This document shows positions 21,417 to 29,825 of a DNA stretch of 33,004 nucleotides, piece after piece. Position 1 is the first letter of the stretch; each line of letters opens with the position of its first letter. Under the pieces are notes generated by a model, which was not told the DNA's origin, searched no databases, and worked only from the letters and a program-made list of their open reading frames with translations. Location: positions 1-33,004 of the forward strand of contig JAOTZB010000008.1 of NCBI GenBank assembly GCA_029861625.1, read 5' to 3'. The stretch comes from Acidimicrobiia bacterium (GTDB lineage Bacteria; Actinomycetota; Acidimicrobiia; Acidimicrobiales; JAHEJN01). Position numbers and translations under genes: made by a program.

Positions 21417-22082
21417 TCAGAGAACCCGGTATTTCCGGTACGCCTCGGAGGGCAACATGCCGCTTTCGACAGCAAGACGAAACGACTGCTCGTCGCTGCT
21501 CTTGCGGTACGCGTGCGCCACGGCCGCGCCCGCCAGGTCGGCCGGCACGACAACCACTCCGTCCCCGTCGGCGATCACCATGTCTCCCGGCGAGATCGGG
21601 ACATCGTCGATGTGGGCGGCGACCCCGTGACCGACGATCTCCAGCCGCCCGTTGATGTCGGTCGGGACCGTGCCCCGGGCGAAGACCGGGAATTCCAGCC
21701 GATCGACCTGGCGTACGTCTCGCACCATCCCGTCGGTCACGATGCCTGCCGCACCTCGCGCCCTGCTCGCCGTCGAGAGCAGCTCACCCCAGACTGCGGT
21801 CGCGACGTCGCGGCCCGTGGGGATCACGACGATGTCCCCTGGCCCGACGGCGTCGAGCGCGGCCAGAAGACCCGTGTACGGCACCTCGGCAGGGGCGTCG
21901 ACGGTATCCACGGCCAGCGGCAGGGCCCGGCCGGCGACGGCGACGCCACTGCCGGCCGCACCCACCGGGCCGATGTCCCAGCCGAGACATTGATGACGGT
22001 GGCCCAAGGCGTCGAGCGCGTCGCTGAGGAGCGAGCTCCCGAGCTCAGCAGCCCGATCCAGCTGTTCTTGGTCGGTCTCCAT
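21417..22082 (-). CDS. RraA-like aldolase/decarboxylase family protein
   Basis: 221 residues of the RraA / HMG-aldolase family. The core signature is 'AVWGELLSTASRARGAAGIV' (96-115) followed by 'TDGMVRDVRQV', giving Asp117, Arg121 and Asp122, the residues that bind the metal and oxo-acid in class II pyruvate aldolases. The C-terminal 'VPISPGDMVIADGDGVVVVP' is also typical. Enzymatic members cleave 4-hydroxy-4-methyl-2-oxoglutarate or 4-carboxy-4-hydroxy-2-oxoadipate to pyruvate and can decarboxylate oxaloacetate; RNase E inhibitors of the family usually lack parts of this site. I chose ATG 22082; a longer frame overlaps the divergent permease gene. Only 32 bases separate its start from the permease start on the other strand, so the two may share control. 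Aldolase function is favoured by context. Confidence 0.88.
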   Translation of the reverse strand: METDQEQLDRAAELGSSLLSDALDALGHRHQCLGWDIGPVGAAGSGVAVAGRALPLAVDTVDAPAEVPYTGLLAALDAVGPGDIVVIPTGRDVATAVWGELLSTASRARGAAGIVTDGMVRDVRQVDRLEFPVFARGTVPTDINGRLEIVGHGVAAHIDDVPISPGDMVIADGDGVVVVPADLAGAAVAHAYRKSSDEQSFRLAVESGMLPSEAYRKYRVL

Positions 22083-22114
22083 GGTCCCGAATCTACGTTC
22101 CTGGGGCGGACTCG

Positions 22115-23203
22115 ATGACGATCGGCGACGCCGGCCCGGTCGAGCATCCCACGGAGCCGTTTCTGCAACAGCGCGCGTGGGTGCGCCACATCCCGGCGGT
22201 GGCCATCGGTGCGCCAGTGGCGTTCGCGGTCCTGTGGATCTTGTTCTTCGCCCGAGGTACATCGGCCGGTGCCGCTGTCTCCGAGCCCGGCGAGTTCTTC
22301 GTCGCATTCTTGAATGGCGTGACCCTCGCCGGGCTGCTCTTCGTCGTGGCGTCGGGCTTCACGCTGATCTTCGGTCTGATGCGCACGGTGAACATGGCCC
22401 ACGGATCGCTCTTCCTCCTGGCCGCTTACATCGGCATCGACCTGCAGAAGCAGATGGTCGGAAAGACCCGCAACATCAACGCCGACGACGTCTCGATACT
22501 GCAGTGGGTTGTTCCGATGCTCGTGGGCGCCGCAGTTGTCGCCGTCATCGGTGTCGTGATGCAGCAGGTCTTCCTGCGCTGGAACCAGGGTGAGGAGCTC
22601 CGCCAGGCGCTGATCACGCTGGCGATCTCGGTGATCCTCGCCGACCAGATGCTCCGAGAGTTCGGCGGTCTGGCGCAGACCATGGTGTGGCCCGGCAGGG
22701 TCACCCACTTCATCGACATCTTCGGCCAACGGTACGCGACCAGCCGTCTGTTCATGCTCGGCGTCGCGTTACTTGTCGGCGCGTTGCTCTGGCTCTGGCT
22801 CAACAAGACGCGCATGGGGATGGTGATCCGGGCCGGCGTCGACGACCAGGACATGGTCCGCGCCCTCGGCATCAACATCACCCTGGTCTTCGCGGCTACG
22901 TTCTTCGTCGGCGCCTTCCTCGCCGGGATGGGTGGCGCAATGGGCGCGTCGTTCGCCGGCGCGTCGACCGGTGCCGACGGTGCGTGGCTCCTCAACTCGC
23001 TCGTGGTCGTGATCATCGGGGGGCTCGGGTCCGTCAAGGGCGCTCTCGCAGGCTCGCTGCTCTACGGGATGGTGCTCGCCCTCTCGCCCGTCTACCTGCC
23101 CAGCGAGTACGCCTTCTACTCGATCATCTTCACCTTCGTGCTCCTCGCCCTGGTGCTGGCCGTCCGTCCGTACGGGCTCTTCGGCAAGGTGGAGTCAGCA
23201 TGA
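22115..23203 (+). CDS. livH: HAAT-family ABC transporter permease (LivH-type)
   Basis: 362 residues with about nine hydrophobic membrane segments. The early 'LMRTVNMAHGSLFLLAAYIG' region and the cytoplasmic coupling loop 'IRAGVDDQDMVRALGINITL' identify LivH-type permeases of the branched-chain amino acid/amide family. The C-terminal 'VVIIGGLGSVKGALAGSLLY' is also diagnostic. It has a longer than usual N-terminus (about 30 residues before the first helix) and an inserted segment around 'DLQKQMVGKTRNINADDVSI'. It pairs with the LivM-type gene, which starts inside its stop codon (ATGA). This is the first gene of a ten-gene forward operon. The operon lacks amino-acid metabolism genes, so the cargo is probably a catabolic substrate such as an organic acid or amide. 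Confidence 0.92.
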   Translation: MTIGDAGPVEHPTEPFLQQRAWVRHIPAVAIGAPVAFAVLWILFFARGTSAGAAVSEPGEFFVAFLNGVTLAGLLFVVASGFTLIFGLMRTVNMAHGSLFLLAAYIGIDLQKQMVGKTRNINADDVSILQWVVPMLVGAAVVAVIGVVMQQVFLRWNQGEELRQALITLAISVILADQMLREFGGLAQTMVWPGRVTHFIDIFGQRYATSRLFMLGVALLVGALLWLWLNKTRMGMVIRAGVDDQDMVRALGINITLVFAATFFVGAFLAGMGGAMGASFAGASTGADGAWLLNSLVVVIIGGLGSVKGALAGSLLYGMVLALSPVYLPSEYAFYSIIFTFVLLALVLAVRPYGLFGKVESA

Positions 23204-24246
23204 CCGGCCGGCCGTCGACGGGCACCATGGTCATCTCGGCGGTGGTCGCGCTGCTGGTGCTACTGCCGGCCTTTGGCTCCGACTTCTTCATCGACTTCGT
23301 CATGACCCGGACGATGATGCTCGGGCTGGCTGCGTCGACCATCGTGTTCCTCTCGGCCTACGGCGGTATGGTCTCGCTGGCGCAGTGGCTGATATTCGGC
23401 GTGTCGGGGTTCATGATCGGGAATGCCGTGGCTGAAGCGGGCCATGGCCTGAAGCTCGGGTGGAACCCGTGGGTCGCGGTCATCTTCGCTCTCGGAATCG
23501 CCACTGCGGTCGCCTTCGTTCTCGGAGCCCTCTCGGCGCGGACGATCGGCATCTACTACCTGATGTTGACCCTCACCTACGCGGTGATCGGCTTCCTCTT
23601 CTTCGGACAGGTAACGACGTTCTCCGGATTCGGCGGGGTCACCGGCCTCGATCCCCCCGGCTTCTTCCTCGATCACCCGAAGCGGCTGTACTACGCAGGC
23701 GTGGTCCTGTCGGTGATCGCGTACGTCACCTTCCGAGCCGTCGCGAGGACGTCGTTCGGCATAGCTCTCCAAGGGATCCGCGACGACCCCGTACGGATGT
23801 CGTCGCTGGGCTTCAACGTGCCGATGCACCGGATGTTGGCCTTCACGCTGGCCGGCTTCGTCGCGGCCATCGCGGGGGTGCTCAACGTATGGTGGAACGG
23901 GCAGATCGACCCCACGTCGATCTCCATCGGGCCCACTCTCGACCTGTTGATCATCGCGGTGATCGGCGGTATCGCCCACCTCGAGGGCGCATGGCTGGGC
24001 GCGTTCGTGTTCGTCGCGGCCAACAACTACCTCCGCGATCTCCCGCTGGTCGACAACATCGGCATCACCGAGGCCCGCTTCAACACCGTCATCGGCGCTC
24101 TCGTTCTCTTGATCATGGTGCTCTCGCCCGACGGGCTGATGGGGATCATCGAGAAGGTGCGCGCTGCGGGCCGACGCGTCCTCGGTGGCCCGACCGGCCC
24201 GACCACCGCCGCGCCCGAACCGCGGCTCCGCCGTACGAGCTCATGA
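23200..24246 (+). CDS. livM: HAAT-family ABC transporter permease (LivM-type)
   Basis: 348 residues, about nine to ten membrane segments. LivM-type marks are 'YGGMVSLAQWLIFGVSGFMI' near residue 49, 'TIGIYYLMLTLTYAVIGFLF', and the coupling loop 'TSFGIALQGIRDDPVRMSSL' before 'GFNVPMHRMLAF'. The C-terminal 'IAVIGGIAHLEGAWLGAFVF' segment matches the family. A cytoplasmic tail rich in Gly, Pro and Arg follows the last helix. ATG 23200 overlaps the LivH stop, so the two half-permeases are translationally coupled. The solute-binding protein gene starts 34 bases after its stop. Start and family are secure; the cargo is not. Confidence 0.92.
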   Translation: MTGRPSTGTMVISAVVALLVLLPAFGSDFFIDFVMTRTMMLGLAASTIVFLSAYGGMVSLAQWLIFGVSGFMIGNAVAEAGHGLKLGWNPWVAVIFALGIATAVAFVLGALSARTIGIYYLMLTLTYAVIGFLFFGQVTTFSGFGGVTGLDPPGFFLDHPKRLYYAGVVLSVIAYVTFRAVARTSFGIALQGIRDDPVRMSSLGFNVPMHRMLAFTLAGFVAAIAGVLNVWWNGQIDPTSISIGPTLDLLIIAVIGGIAHLEGAWLGAFVFVAANNYLRDLPLVDNIGITEARFNTVIGALVLLIMVLSPDGLMGIIEKVRAAGRRVLGGPTGPTTAAPEPRLRRTSS

Positions 24247-24280
24247 CAACGAAGACCATGACAATGGAGGGAACACCAAG

Positions 24281-25867
24281 ATGAGCAAGAGAACCGACAG
24301 GAAGAGGTGGCTGAGCATTCTCGGCATCCTCCTCGGCTTCGCGTTGATCGCGGCAGCCTGTGGGAGCGATGACGACGGCGACGACGAGGTCGTCGCTGAG
24401 GAGGAGGCTCCCGCCGAAGAGGAAGCTCCCGCCGAGGAAGAAGCTCCCGCCGAGGAAGAAGCTCCCGCCGAAGAGGAAGCTCCCGCCGAGGAAGAAGCTC
24501 CCGCCGAAGAGGAAGCTCCCCCCGAAGAGGAAACAGCCGGTGACAACGAAGTCCGGCTCGGAATCATGGCCGAGTGTGAAGGCGCCTTCGGTGGCTTCCA
24601 CGAAGACATCACCGCTGGAGCCGTTCTTGGCATGATCAACGGTGCCGGCGCAACGTCGAACTCGACCACCACGGCTCTCGACGGGTTCTCCGGCGCTTCG
24701 GTGGCCGGTACGCCGATCAACCTGGTGGGTATCGGCTGCGGTGATGACACCCCGGACCGGGCCATCCAGGAGATTCGCACGCTCGTCGAACAAGACGGTG
24801 CCAATGTCATCATCGGCCCACTCTCGGGTGACGAGGGCATCGCCATCGCCAACTACGCCAAGGACCATCCGGAGGTCACCTTCCTTGACGGCAGCTCGGG
24901 CGCCCAGGACACGACCCTCTCGGTCCAGGCACCGAACTACTTCCGTTGGCATGCCGACGGCGCTCAGTGGAATGCCGGTATCGGCGACATCCTCCACAAC
25001 ACCGCCGGTTGGGACACGGCCGCGGTGATCGCCGACGACTACGGCTTCGGCTGGACCTCGGCTGCAGGTTTCACCGCCGAATTCTGCGCCGTCGGTGGAG
25101 ACGTGGTGCAGCAGGTGTTCCCGCCCCTCGGAACCACCGACTACTCGTCATTCGTGGCCCAGTTGCCGAATCCCGACGAGGTCGACGGTTACTTCTGGGT
25201 CATCGGCGGAACCGGTACCAACGCCTCGCTCGAAGCGTTCCTGAACGCCAAGGGTGACCTCACCGGAGACCAGCACGCCGGCAATCTGTTCTTCAGCCCC
25301 GCGCTCGCGGCGGCACTGGGAACCGACATCGCCGGTGCCTATGTCGGTGGCTTCGCCAATCTCCCCGGTGACATCTCGACACCGGAGATCGACGCCTATC
25401 TCGCCTCCGCCGATGCGGCGTGGGAGACGCTGGCCGGAGGCCTGAGCGGCAACGAGCCGGCGGAGCCCTCGCTGGCTGCCGGGTTCGGCTTCATGTACGC
25501 CTACTACAGCGCCTCGGCCGCGTTCACCGAGGCTCTGGCGGCGGTCGACGGTGACCTGTCCGACAATCACGCCGCGTTGCGCGCTGAGATGTCGACCATG
25601 ACATGGGAAGGCCCGTTCGGCGACATCAGCCTCGACGAGAATCGTCAGGCGATCGCCGACACCTCCGTGCAGCAACTCGTGCTGGACGAGAACGAAGAGG
25701 TCATCTCCAAGACGGTCGTCATCGTCCCGGCGGTCGACCAGACCTTCGGTGGCACGTTCTCGGAGGAAACGGATCCGCCTGAGCGCGACAACGTGTCGTG
25801 CGAGGAGCGCGATCTGCCGTGGGTCGGCAACGCGATTCCCGTCGTCGACGGCGTTCCGCAGAACTGA
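24281..25867 (+). CDS. Solute-binding lipoprotein of the HAAT ABC transporter
   Basis: 528 residues. Lipoprotein signal: basic N-terminus (MSKRTDRKRW), hydrophobic core, lipobox IAAAC with Cys27. Residues 28-39 are Asp-rich, then 40-84 are a Glu-Glu-Glu-Ala-Pro-Ala tandem repeat forming a stiff acidic tether. The ligand-binding domain (about 90-528) is a type I periplasmic-binding fold: 'VRLGIMAECEGAFGGFHEDI' at its start, 'GANVIIGPLSGDEGIAIANY' and 'WDTAAVIADDYGFGWTSAAG' are family segments. Conserved cysteine pairs may form disulfides. GGAGGG upstream supports ATG 24281. It is longer than typical LivK-type proteins (about 370-400), largely because of the tether and a C-terminal extension. 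It delivers ligand to the LivH/LivM permease; the ligand class cannot be read with confidence. Confidence 0.92.
   Translation: MSKRTDRKRWLSILGILLGFALIAAACGSDDDGDDEVVAEEEAPAEEEAPAEEEAPAEEEAPAEEEAPAEEEAPAEEEAPPEEETAGDNEVRLGIMAECEGAFGGFHEDITAGAVLGMINGAGATSNSTTTALDGFSGASVAGTPINLVGIGCGDDTPDRAIQEIRTLVEQDGANVIIGPLSGDEGIAIANYAKDHPEVTFLDGSSGAQDTTLSVQAPNYFRWHADGAQWNAGIGDILHNTAGWDTAAVIADDYGFGWTSAAGFTAEFCAVGGDVVQQVFPPLGTTDYSSFVAQLPNPDEVDGYFWVIGGTGTNASLEAFLNAKGDLTGDQHAGNLFFSPALAAALGTDIAGAYVGGFANLPGDISTPEIDAYLASADAAWETLAGGLSGNEPAEPSLAAGFGFMYAYYSASAAFTEALAAVDGDLSDNHAALRAEMSTMTWEGPFGDISLDENRQAIADTSVQQLVLDENEEVISKTVVIVPAVDQTFGGTFSEETDPPERDNVSCEERDLPWVGNAIPVVDGVPQN
24398..24532 (+). repeat. In-frame 18-bp tandem repeat encoding an acidic tether
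   Basis: Seven consecutive 18-base units encode EEEAPA (the seventh EEEAPP), followed by a final EEE. Units differ mainly by GAG/GAA wobble changes and alternate in pattern, which suggests unit duplication rather than selection of independent codons. It lies between the lipid anchor and the binding domain. Repeat number may vary between strains by slippage. Confidence 0.9.
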
Positions 25868-25902
25868 GACGGCCTCGGGAACCAAGAGGCATCGGAGCCA
25901 CC

Positions 25903-26664
25903 GTGACCATTGATCCGCCAAGCGACCCCCTCCTGCGATTGCGGTCGGTCACGGTGGCGTTCGGTGGCCTGGTCGCCCTGGCCGGCGTCGATCTCGACGT
26001 CGTCCAGGGCGAGCGGCTCGCGGTCCTGGGTCCGAATGGAGCGGGGAAGACGACGTTGTTCAATGCGGTCGCCGGGGATATTCGCCCGACCGGAGGGACC
26101 GTCGAGATCCGGGGGGTCGACTGCACATTGCTGCCGTCGCGGCGACGCCCGACACTCGGGCTGGCCCGGACGTACCAGAAGACCCGGCTCTTCGCGGGTC
26201 TCTCCGTCGAGGACAACCTGTACCTCGCGCAGTGTGGCAAGGAGGGGTCGCACTTCAAGCTCTGGCGTCACGGCCGCGAGGCGTTCTGGCGCGAGCGAGC
26301 TCGCGTGGCGGCGGGCCGGGTATGGCTGTCCGACCAGTTCGACGTTTTGGTCGGAGATCTCTCCCATGGACAGCAGCGCCAGCTCGAGGTTGGGATGGCG
26401 GTGGTGACCCAACCCGACGTAATGATGCTCGACGAGCCGGCCTCGGGGCTGTCGCGCGGGGAGCGAGAACGTCTCACCGAGCTCCTCACCGACCTGGCGG
26501 CCGAGGAGACCCTGTTGCTCATCGAGCACGACATGGATGTGGCGTTGAAAGTCGCCGAGCGCGTGGTCGTCATGGCCGATGGCGAGGTGGTCGCCTCTGG
26601 TACGCCCGACGAGATTCGTGGCGACCCGCTCGTCCAAGAGATCTACCTCGGACGCCAGCGATGA
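25903..26664 (+). CDS. livG: HAAT ABC transporter ATP-binding protein (LivG-type)
   Basis: 253 residues. Walker A is GPNGAGKT (43-50), the signature motif is 'DLSHGQQRQLEVGMA' (152-166; LSHGQ instead of LSGGQ, common in LivG proteins), Walker B is 'VMMLDEPASGLS' (173-184) and the switch histidine is His209. The C-terminus 'GTPDEIRGDPLVQEIYLG' is the LivG-type tail. It hydrolyses ATP together with the LivF-type subunit to drive import. The start is GTG 25903, chosen because the reading frame upstream is unrelated and GGAG lies just before it. The gene ends inside the LivF start (ATGA). A weak 5-bp inverted repeat (GCCTC/GAGGC, 25872-25890) precedes it and might reduce expression relative to the binding protein. 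Confidence 0.93.
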   Translation: MTIDPPSDPLLRLRSVTVAFGGLVALAGVDLDVVQGERLAVLGPNGAGKTTLFNAVAGDIRPTGGTVEIRGVDCTLLPSRRRPTLGLARTYQKTRLFAGLSVEDNLYLAQCGKEGSHFKLWRHGREAFWRERARVAAGRVWLSDQFDVLVGDLSHGQQRQLEVGMAVVTQPDVMMLDEPASGLSRGERERLTELLTDLAAEETLLLIEHDMDVALKVAERVVVMADGEVVASGTPDEIRGDPLVQEIYLGRQR

Positions 26665-27371
26665 TCGATCCGCTGCTCGAGGTCGTCGGACTGCGCGCCG
26701 GGTACGGCACCTCCCAGGTGCTCGACGGGGTCGACTTCTCCATGGGTCGCGAATCTGTCGCCATCATCGGGCGCAACGGTGTCGGGAAGACCACCCTGTG
26801 CAAGACGCTCATGGGTCTCATCCGCCCCTCTGGTGGCGACATCACTTTCAAGGGTGACCCCCTCGCCAAGAGCACTCCCGAGAGGATCGCCAGGAAGGGC
26901 ATGGCCTATGTGCCGCAAGGGCGTCGCCTGTTCCCCTCGCTGACCGTCGACGAGCACCTCGCCATGCTGGCCAAGGGAACGCGCGGAAGACGCTGGACGC
27001 CCGAGGCGGTCTATGACCTGTTTCCCCGCCTCGGCGAGCGCCGCAAGAACGGTGGGGCCGAGCTGTCGGGCGGCGAGCAGCAGATGCTGTCGGTGGGTCG
27101 AGCCCTCTTGCTCAACGCGGAGTTGCTCGTCATGGACGAACCGTCAGAGGGGCTTGCCCCGAAGATCGTCGACACCTTGATCGATGTCGTCCAGCAGTTG
27201 ATCGGCGAGGGCCACGCAGTACTGGTCGTCGAGCAGAACCTGCATGCGGCCACGCACATGGCCCACCGTCAGCTGGTGATGGTGTCTGGTCGGATCGAAG
27301 CCGAGTCCACTGCGGAAGAGCTCCGAGCGAGTCCCGAGCTGCAGCGCCAGTATCTCGGAGTCGAGGCGTGA
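26661..27371 (+). CDS. livF: HAAT ABC transporter ATP-binding protein (LivF-type)
   Basis: 236 residues. Walker A GRNGVGKT (37-44), Q-loop region 'MAYVPQGRRLFPSLTVDEHL' (81-100), signature LSGGEQ (135-140), Walker B 'LLVMDEPSEGLAP' (155-167) and the switch residue in 'VLVVEQNLHAA'. The VPQGR..FP..T and EPSEGLAP motifs are typical of LivF. It starts in the LivG stop and its own stop is overlapped by the GTG start of the oxidoreductase gene, so transport and metabolism genes form one translation chain. This linkage is the best evidence that the downstream enzymes act on the imported compound. Confidence 0.93.
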   Translation: MIDPLLEVVGLRAGYGTSQVLDGVDFSMGRESVAIIGRNGVGKTTLCKTLMGLIRPSGGDITFKGDPLAKSTPERIARKGMAYVPQGRRLFPSLTVDEHLAMLAKGTRGRRWTPEAVYDLFPRLGERRKNGGAELSGGEQQMLSVGRALLLNAELLVMDEPSEGLAPKIVDTLIDVVQQLIGEGHAVLVVEQNLHAATHMAHRQLVMVSGRIEAESTAEELRASPELQRQYLGVEA

Positions 27372-28555
27372 CCGACGAGATCAACGTCGCCCTCCTGGGC
27401 TCGAAGTTCATGGGTCGCGCCCACTCGAACGCGTGGCTGAACGTTGCGAAGTTCTTCGACGTAGACCCGGTACCCGTCATGCACACCGTCGTCGGTCGCA
27501 ACCAGGCCGAGCTCGAGGAGTTCGCGTCGAGGTGGGGCTGGCGCCAGTCGACAACCGAATGGCGCGCGGCCGTCACGTCGGGCGAGATCGACCTGGTCGA
27601 CATCGGTACGCCGAACAACGTCCACGCCGAGCAGGCCATGGCGGCGCTCGAGGCGGGCAAACACGTGGCGTGCGAGAAGCCACTCGCCGGCACCCTCGAC
27701 GACGCCAGGGCCATGGCGGCCGCCGCAGAGGCGGCGACGGGGCAGACGTTCGTATGGTTCAACTACCGGCGGGTCCCGGCCGTCGCGCTGGCACGACAGC
27801 TCGTCGCGAAGGGCGCGGTCGGCCGGATCTACCACGTCAGGGCCTGCTACCTGCAGAGCTGGGGAGGCCCCGACACGCCGCTGCTGTGGCGCTTCCAGGG
27901 CGACATCGCGGGCTCCGGCGCCCATGGCGACCTCAACGCCCACATCATCGACGCCGTCCGTTTCGTGACCGGCGAGGAGATCGTGACCGTCGAGGGCGCC
28001 ATCGAACACACGTTCATCGAGGAGCGTGCCGTGTTGTCCGAAGGTGCCGGTGGCGAGATCGCCGGTGCGGGAGCAGGGACCGTCGAGGCGATGGGGCAGA
28101 GCACAGTCGACGACGCGGTGTTGTTCCTCGCCCGGATGACTGGCGGAGCCGTGGCGAGCTTCGAGGCGACCCGGCTGGCCACCGGCTACCACAACGCCAA
28201 CCGATTCGAAATCCATGGCGACAGGGGCGCACTGCGGTTCGACTTCGAGCGGATGAACGAGCTCGGGTTCTACAGCCTCGAGCCCGATGCCGCCGTTCAG
28301 GGCTGGACGACCATCGACGTCACCCGCGGCGGCGACGGCCATCCCTACGCCGATGCCTGGTGGCCCGACAGCCACGGCCTCGGTTACGAACATGCTTTCG
28401 TCAACCAGGCGGCCGACATCCTCACCGCCATCGGCGGCGGGGAGCCGCTGGCACCACTGCCTGACTTCGCCGACGCACTGCAGACCCAGTTGGTGCTGCA
28501 CGCGGCCATCGAATCGGCCCGCAGCCGCAGTCCGATCGACATCGTTGACCTCTAG
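27368..28555 (+). CDS. Gfo/Idh/MocA-family oxidoreductase
   Basis: 395 residues. The N-terminal Rossmann domain begins 'INVALLGSKFMGRAHSNAWL' (5-24), a slightly altered GxGxxG. The family lysine is in 'VACEKPLAGTLDDARAMA' (EKP at 103-105), and the C-terminal domain carries 'GSGAHGDLNAHIIDAVRFVT' with Asp188 and His192 as likely catalytic residues. Members oxidise or reduce sugars, inositols and related polyols with NAD(P). The start is GTG 27368, overlapping the LivF stop (GTGA); there is no alternative start that keeps the first strand. The next gene follows after 9 bases with its own ribosome site. In combination with the TIM-barrel isomerase this resembles inositol- and sugar-type catabolic modules. 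Confidence 0.92.
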   Translation: MTDEINVALLGSKFMGRAHSNAWLNVAKFFDVDPVPVMHTVVGRNQAELEEFASRWGWRQSTTEWRAAVTSGEIDLVDIGTPNNVHAEQAMAALEAGKHVACEKPLAGTLDDARAMAAAAEAATGQTFVWFNYRRVPAVALARQLVAKGAVGRIYHVRACYLQSWGGPDTPLLWRFQGDIAGSGAHGDLNAHIIDAVRFVTGEEIVTVEGAIEHTFIEERAVLSEGAGGEIAGAGAGTVEAMGQSTVDDAVLFLARMTGGAVASFEATRLATGYHNANRFEIHGDRGALRFDFERMNELGFYSLEPDAAVQGWTTIDVTRGGDGHPYADAWWPDSHGLGYEHAFVNQAADILTAIGGGEPLAPLPDFADALQTQLVLHAAIESARSRSPIDIVDL

Positions 28556-28564
28556 GAGACCGAC

Positions 28565-29809
28565 ATGGGTGAGATCACCGCCTTCGAGCCGACGTTCATG
28601 CCCGTCGGCGTGCTGACCGCGGCACTGCAGGAGCTCACGCCGCGCGAGGCCCGAGACCCCGATCCGGACCTCGCTGTCGAGGAATGGCTGGACTACGCGG
28701 CGTCGCTCGAGGTCGACTGCATCGAGCTGTCGGCTGCACTGCACCCGTCGGTGGCCGATATTCCGGCGGAGGCCATGCTCGATCCCGTCGCGAACACACT
28801 CGACCTGCGCGAGCCGTTCACCGAAGCTCGAGCCAAGCGGGTTCTGGCGGCGGTCGAGTCCTCGGGGGTGTCGATCGCAGACGTGGCCTACTTCGACGAC
28901 CTGCTCCACGAAGACGCCGCCATTCGCCGCAAGAAGCACGACTTCATGATCCTGGCCATGGACGCCGCTGTGCTCCTCGGAGTGCCGGCGGTCTGCGGCT
29001 TCGTCGGCCGCAACCAGTCACGTTCGATGGACCAGAACCTCGTCGACTTCGAAGAGAGCTTCATCCCGCTACTGGAGGAAGCCAAGGCCCGTGGCCTCCA
29101 GTACAGGGTCGAACAGTGCCCGATGCCGGGGTGGACGCCCGGTGACAACTTCCACAACAACATCGGATACGCACCCGGCATGTGGATCGCCTTGCATCAG
29201 ATCTGCGAGAAGCACGACGTCGCCGACCAGTTCCGCATCCACTACGACCCGTCGCATGCCGTGCTCATGGGCCAGGACACGAGGTCGATCTTCCAGTATC
29301 TCGCCGACGCCGGTTACGCCTTCCTGCTCGGCGGCATGCACGTCAAGGGCCAGGTCGTCGACTCGCGGGGGATCGCGGGATGGGGTTATGGGGGTCAGAC
29401 CGTCCAGAGGGGCGACTGGGTCGACGGAGAGGTCTCGCCCAACCCCGCGGATCTGGCCAATGCGTGGCAGAAACAGACCGTGCTCTGCGAGCACGAGCTC
29501 CCCGGCACCGCCCGCCACGACCCGCTCGCCTATCTGCAGAACCGCACCGTCGACTGGCTCGATCATCAGCTGGCGGCCCGCGAACTTCTCGACTTCGACG
29601 TCGAGACGACACCGCTCATCGTCGAGCACGAGTACCCGCCGGCTCGCGTGCAGGACAAGGATCTCCTGCGTCCGATCCTCGCCGGGTCGATCGCGTTCAC
29701 CCGTCACATCGACCGCGCCGCCGCGTCGATGTACGCCCTTCAGAGCGGTGTGCTCGCCGCCCAGGGCATTCCCGTTCAGGGTGTCGGCCGCGAGGCGTAC
29801 CGGAGCTGA
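28565..29809 (+). CDS. Sugar phosphate isomerase/epimerase-like TIM-barrel protein
   Basis: 414 residues, well above the usual 270-300 for this AP-endonuclease-2-like family. Core segments include '[15 protein letters not shown]' near the N-terminus, '[20 protein letters not shown]', '[20 protein letters not shown]', '[16 protein letters not shown]' and '[17 protein letters not shown]'; the Glu, Asp and His in these strands are the expected divalent-metal ligands. The extra length comes from a C-terminal region of about 110 residues with '[20 protein letters not shown]', which supplies the last barrel strand and an added helical tail. AGGAGACC precedes ATG 28565. It lies between a Gfo/Idh oxidoreductase and the UPF0261 gene. 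It probably isomerises or dehydrates a keto-polyol intermediate. Confidence 0.88.
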   Translation: MGEITAFEPTFMPVGVLTAALQELTPREARDPDPDLAVEEWLDYAASLEVDCIELSAALHPSVADIPAEAMLDPVANTLDLREPFTEARAKRVLAAVESSGVSIADVAYFDDLLHEDAAIRRKKHDFMILAMDAAVLLGVPAVCGFVGRNQSRSMDQNLVDFEESFIPLLEEAKARGLQYRVEQCPMPGWTPGDNFHNNIGYAPGMWIALHQICEKHDVADQFRIHYDPSHAVLMGQDTRSIFQYLADAGYAFLLGGMHVKGQVVDSRGIAGWGYGGQTVQRGDWVDGEVSPNPADLANAWQKQTVLCEHELPGTARHDPLAYLQNRTVDWLDHQLAARELLDFDVETTPLIVEHEYPPARVQDKDLLRPILAGSIAFTRHIDRAAASMYALQSGVLAAQGIPVQGVGREAYRS

Positions 29810-29825
29810 CCGAGAGGAGATGGAG

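Noticed and set aside
24398-24532. Treating the 18-bp tandem units as a CRISPR array or regulatory repeat
   Set aside because: The units are contiguous, in frame and encode a regular acidic tether within a lipoprotein; there are no spacers.
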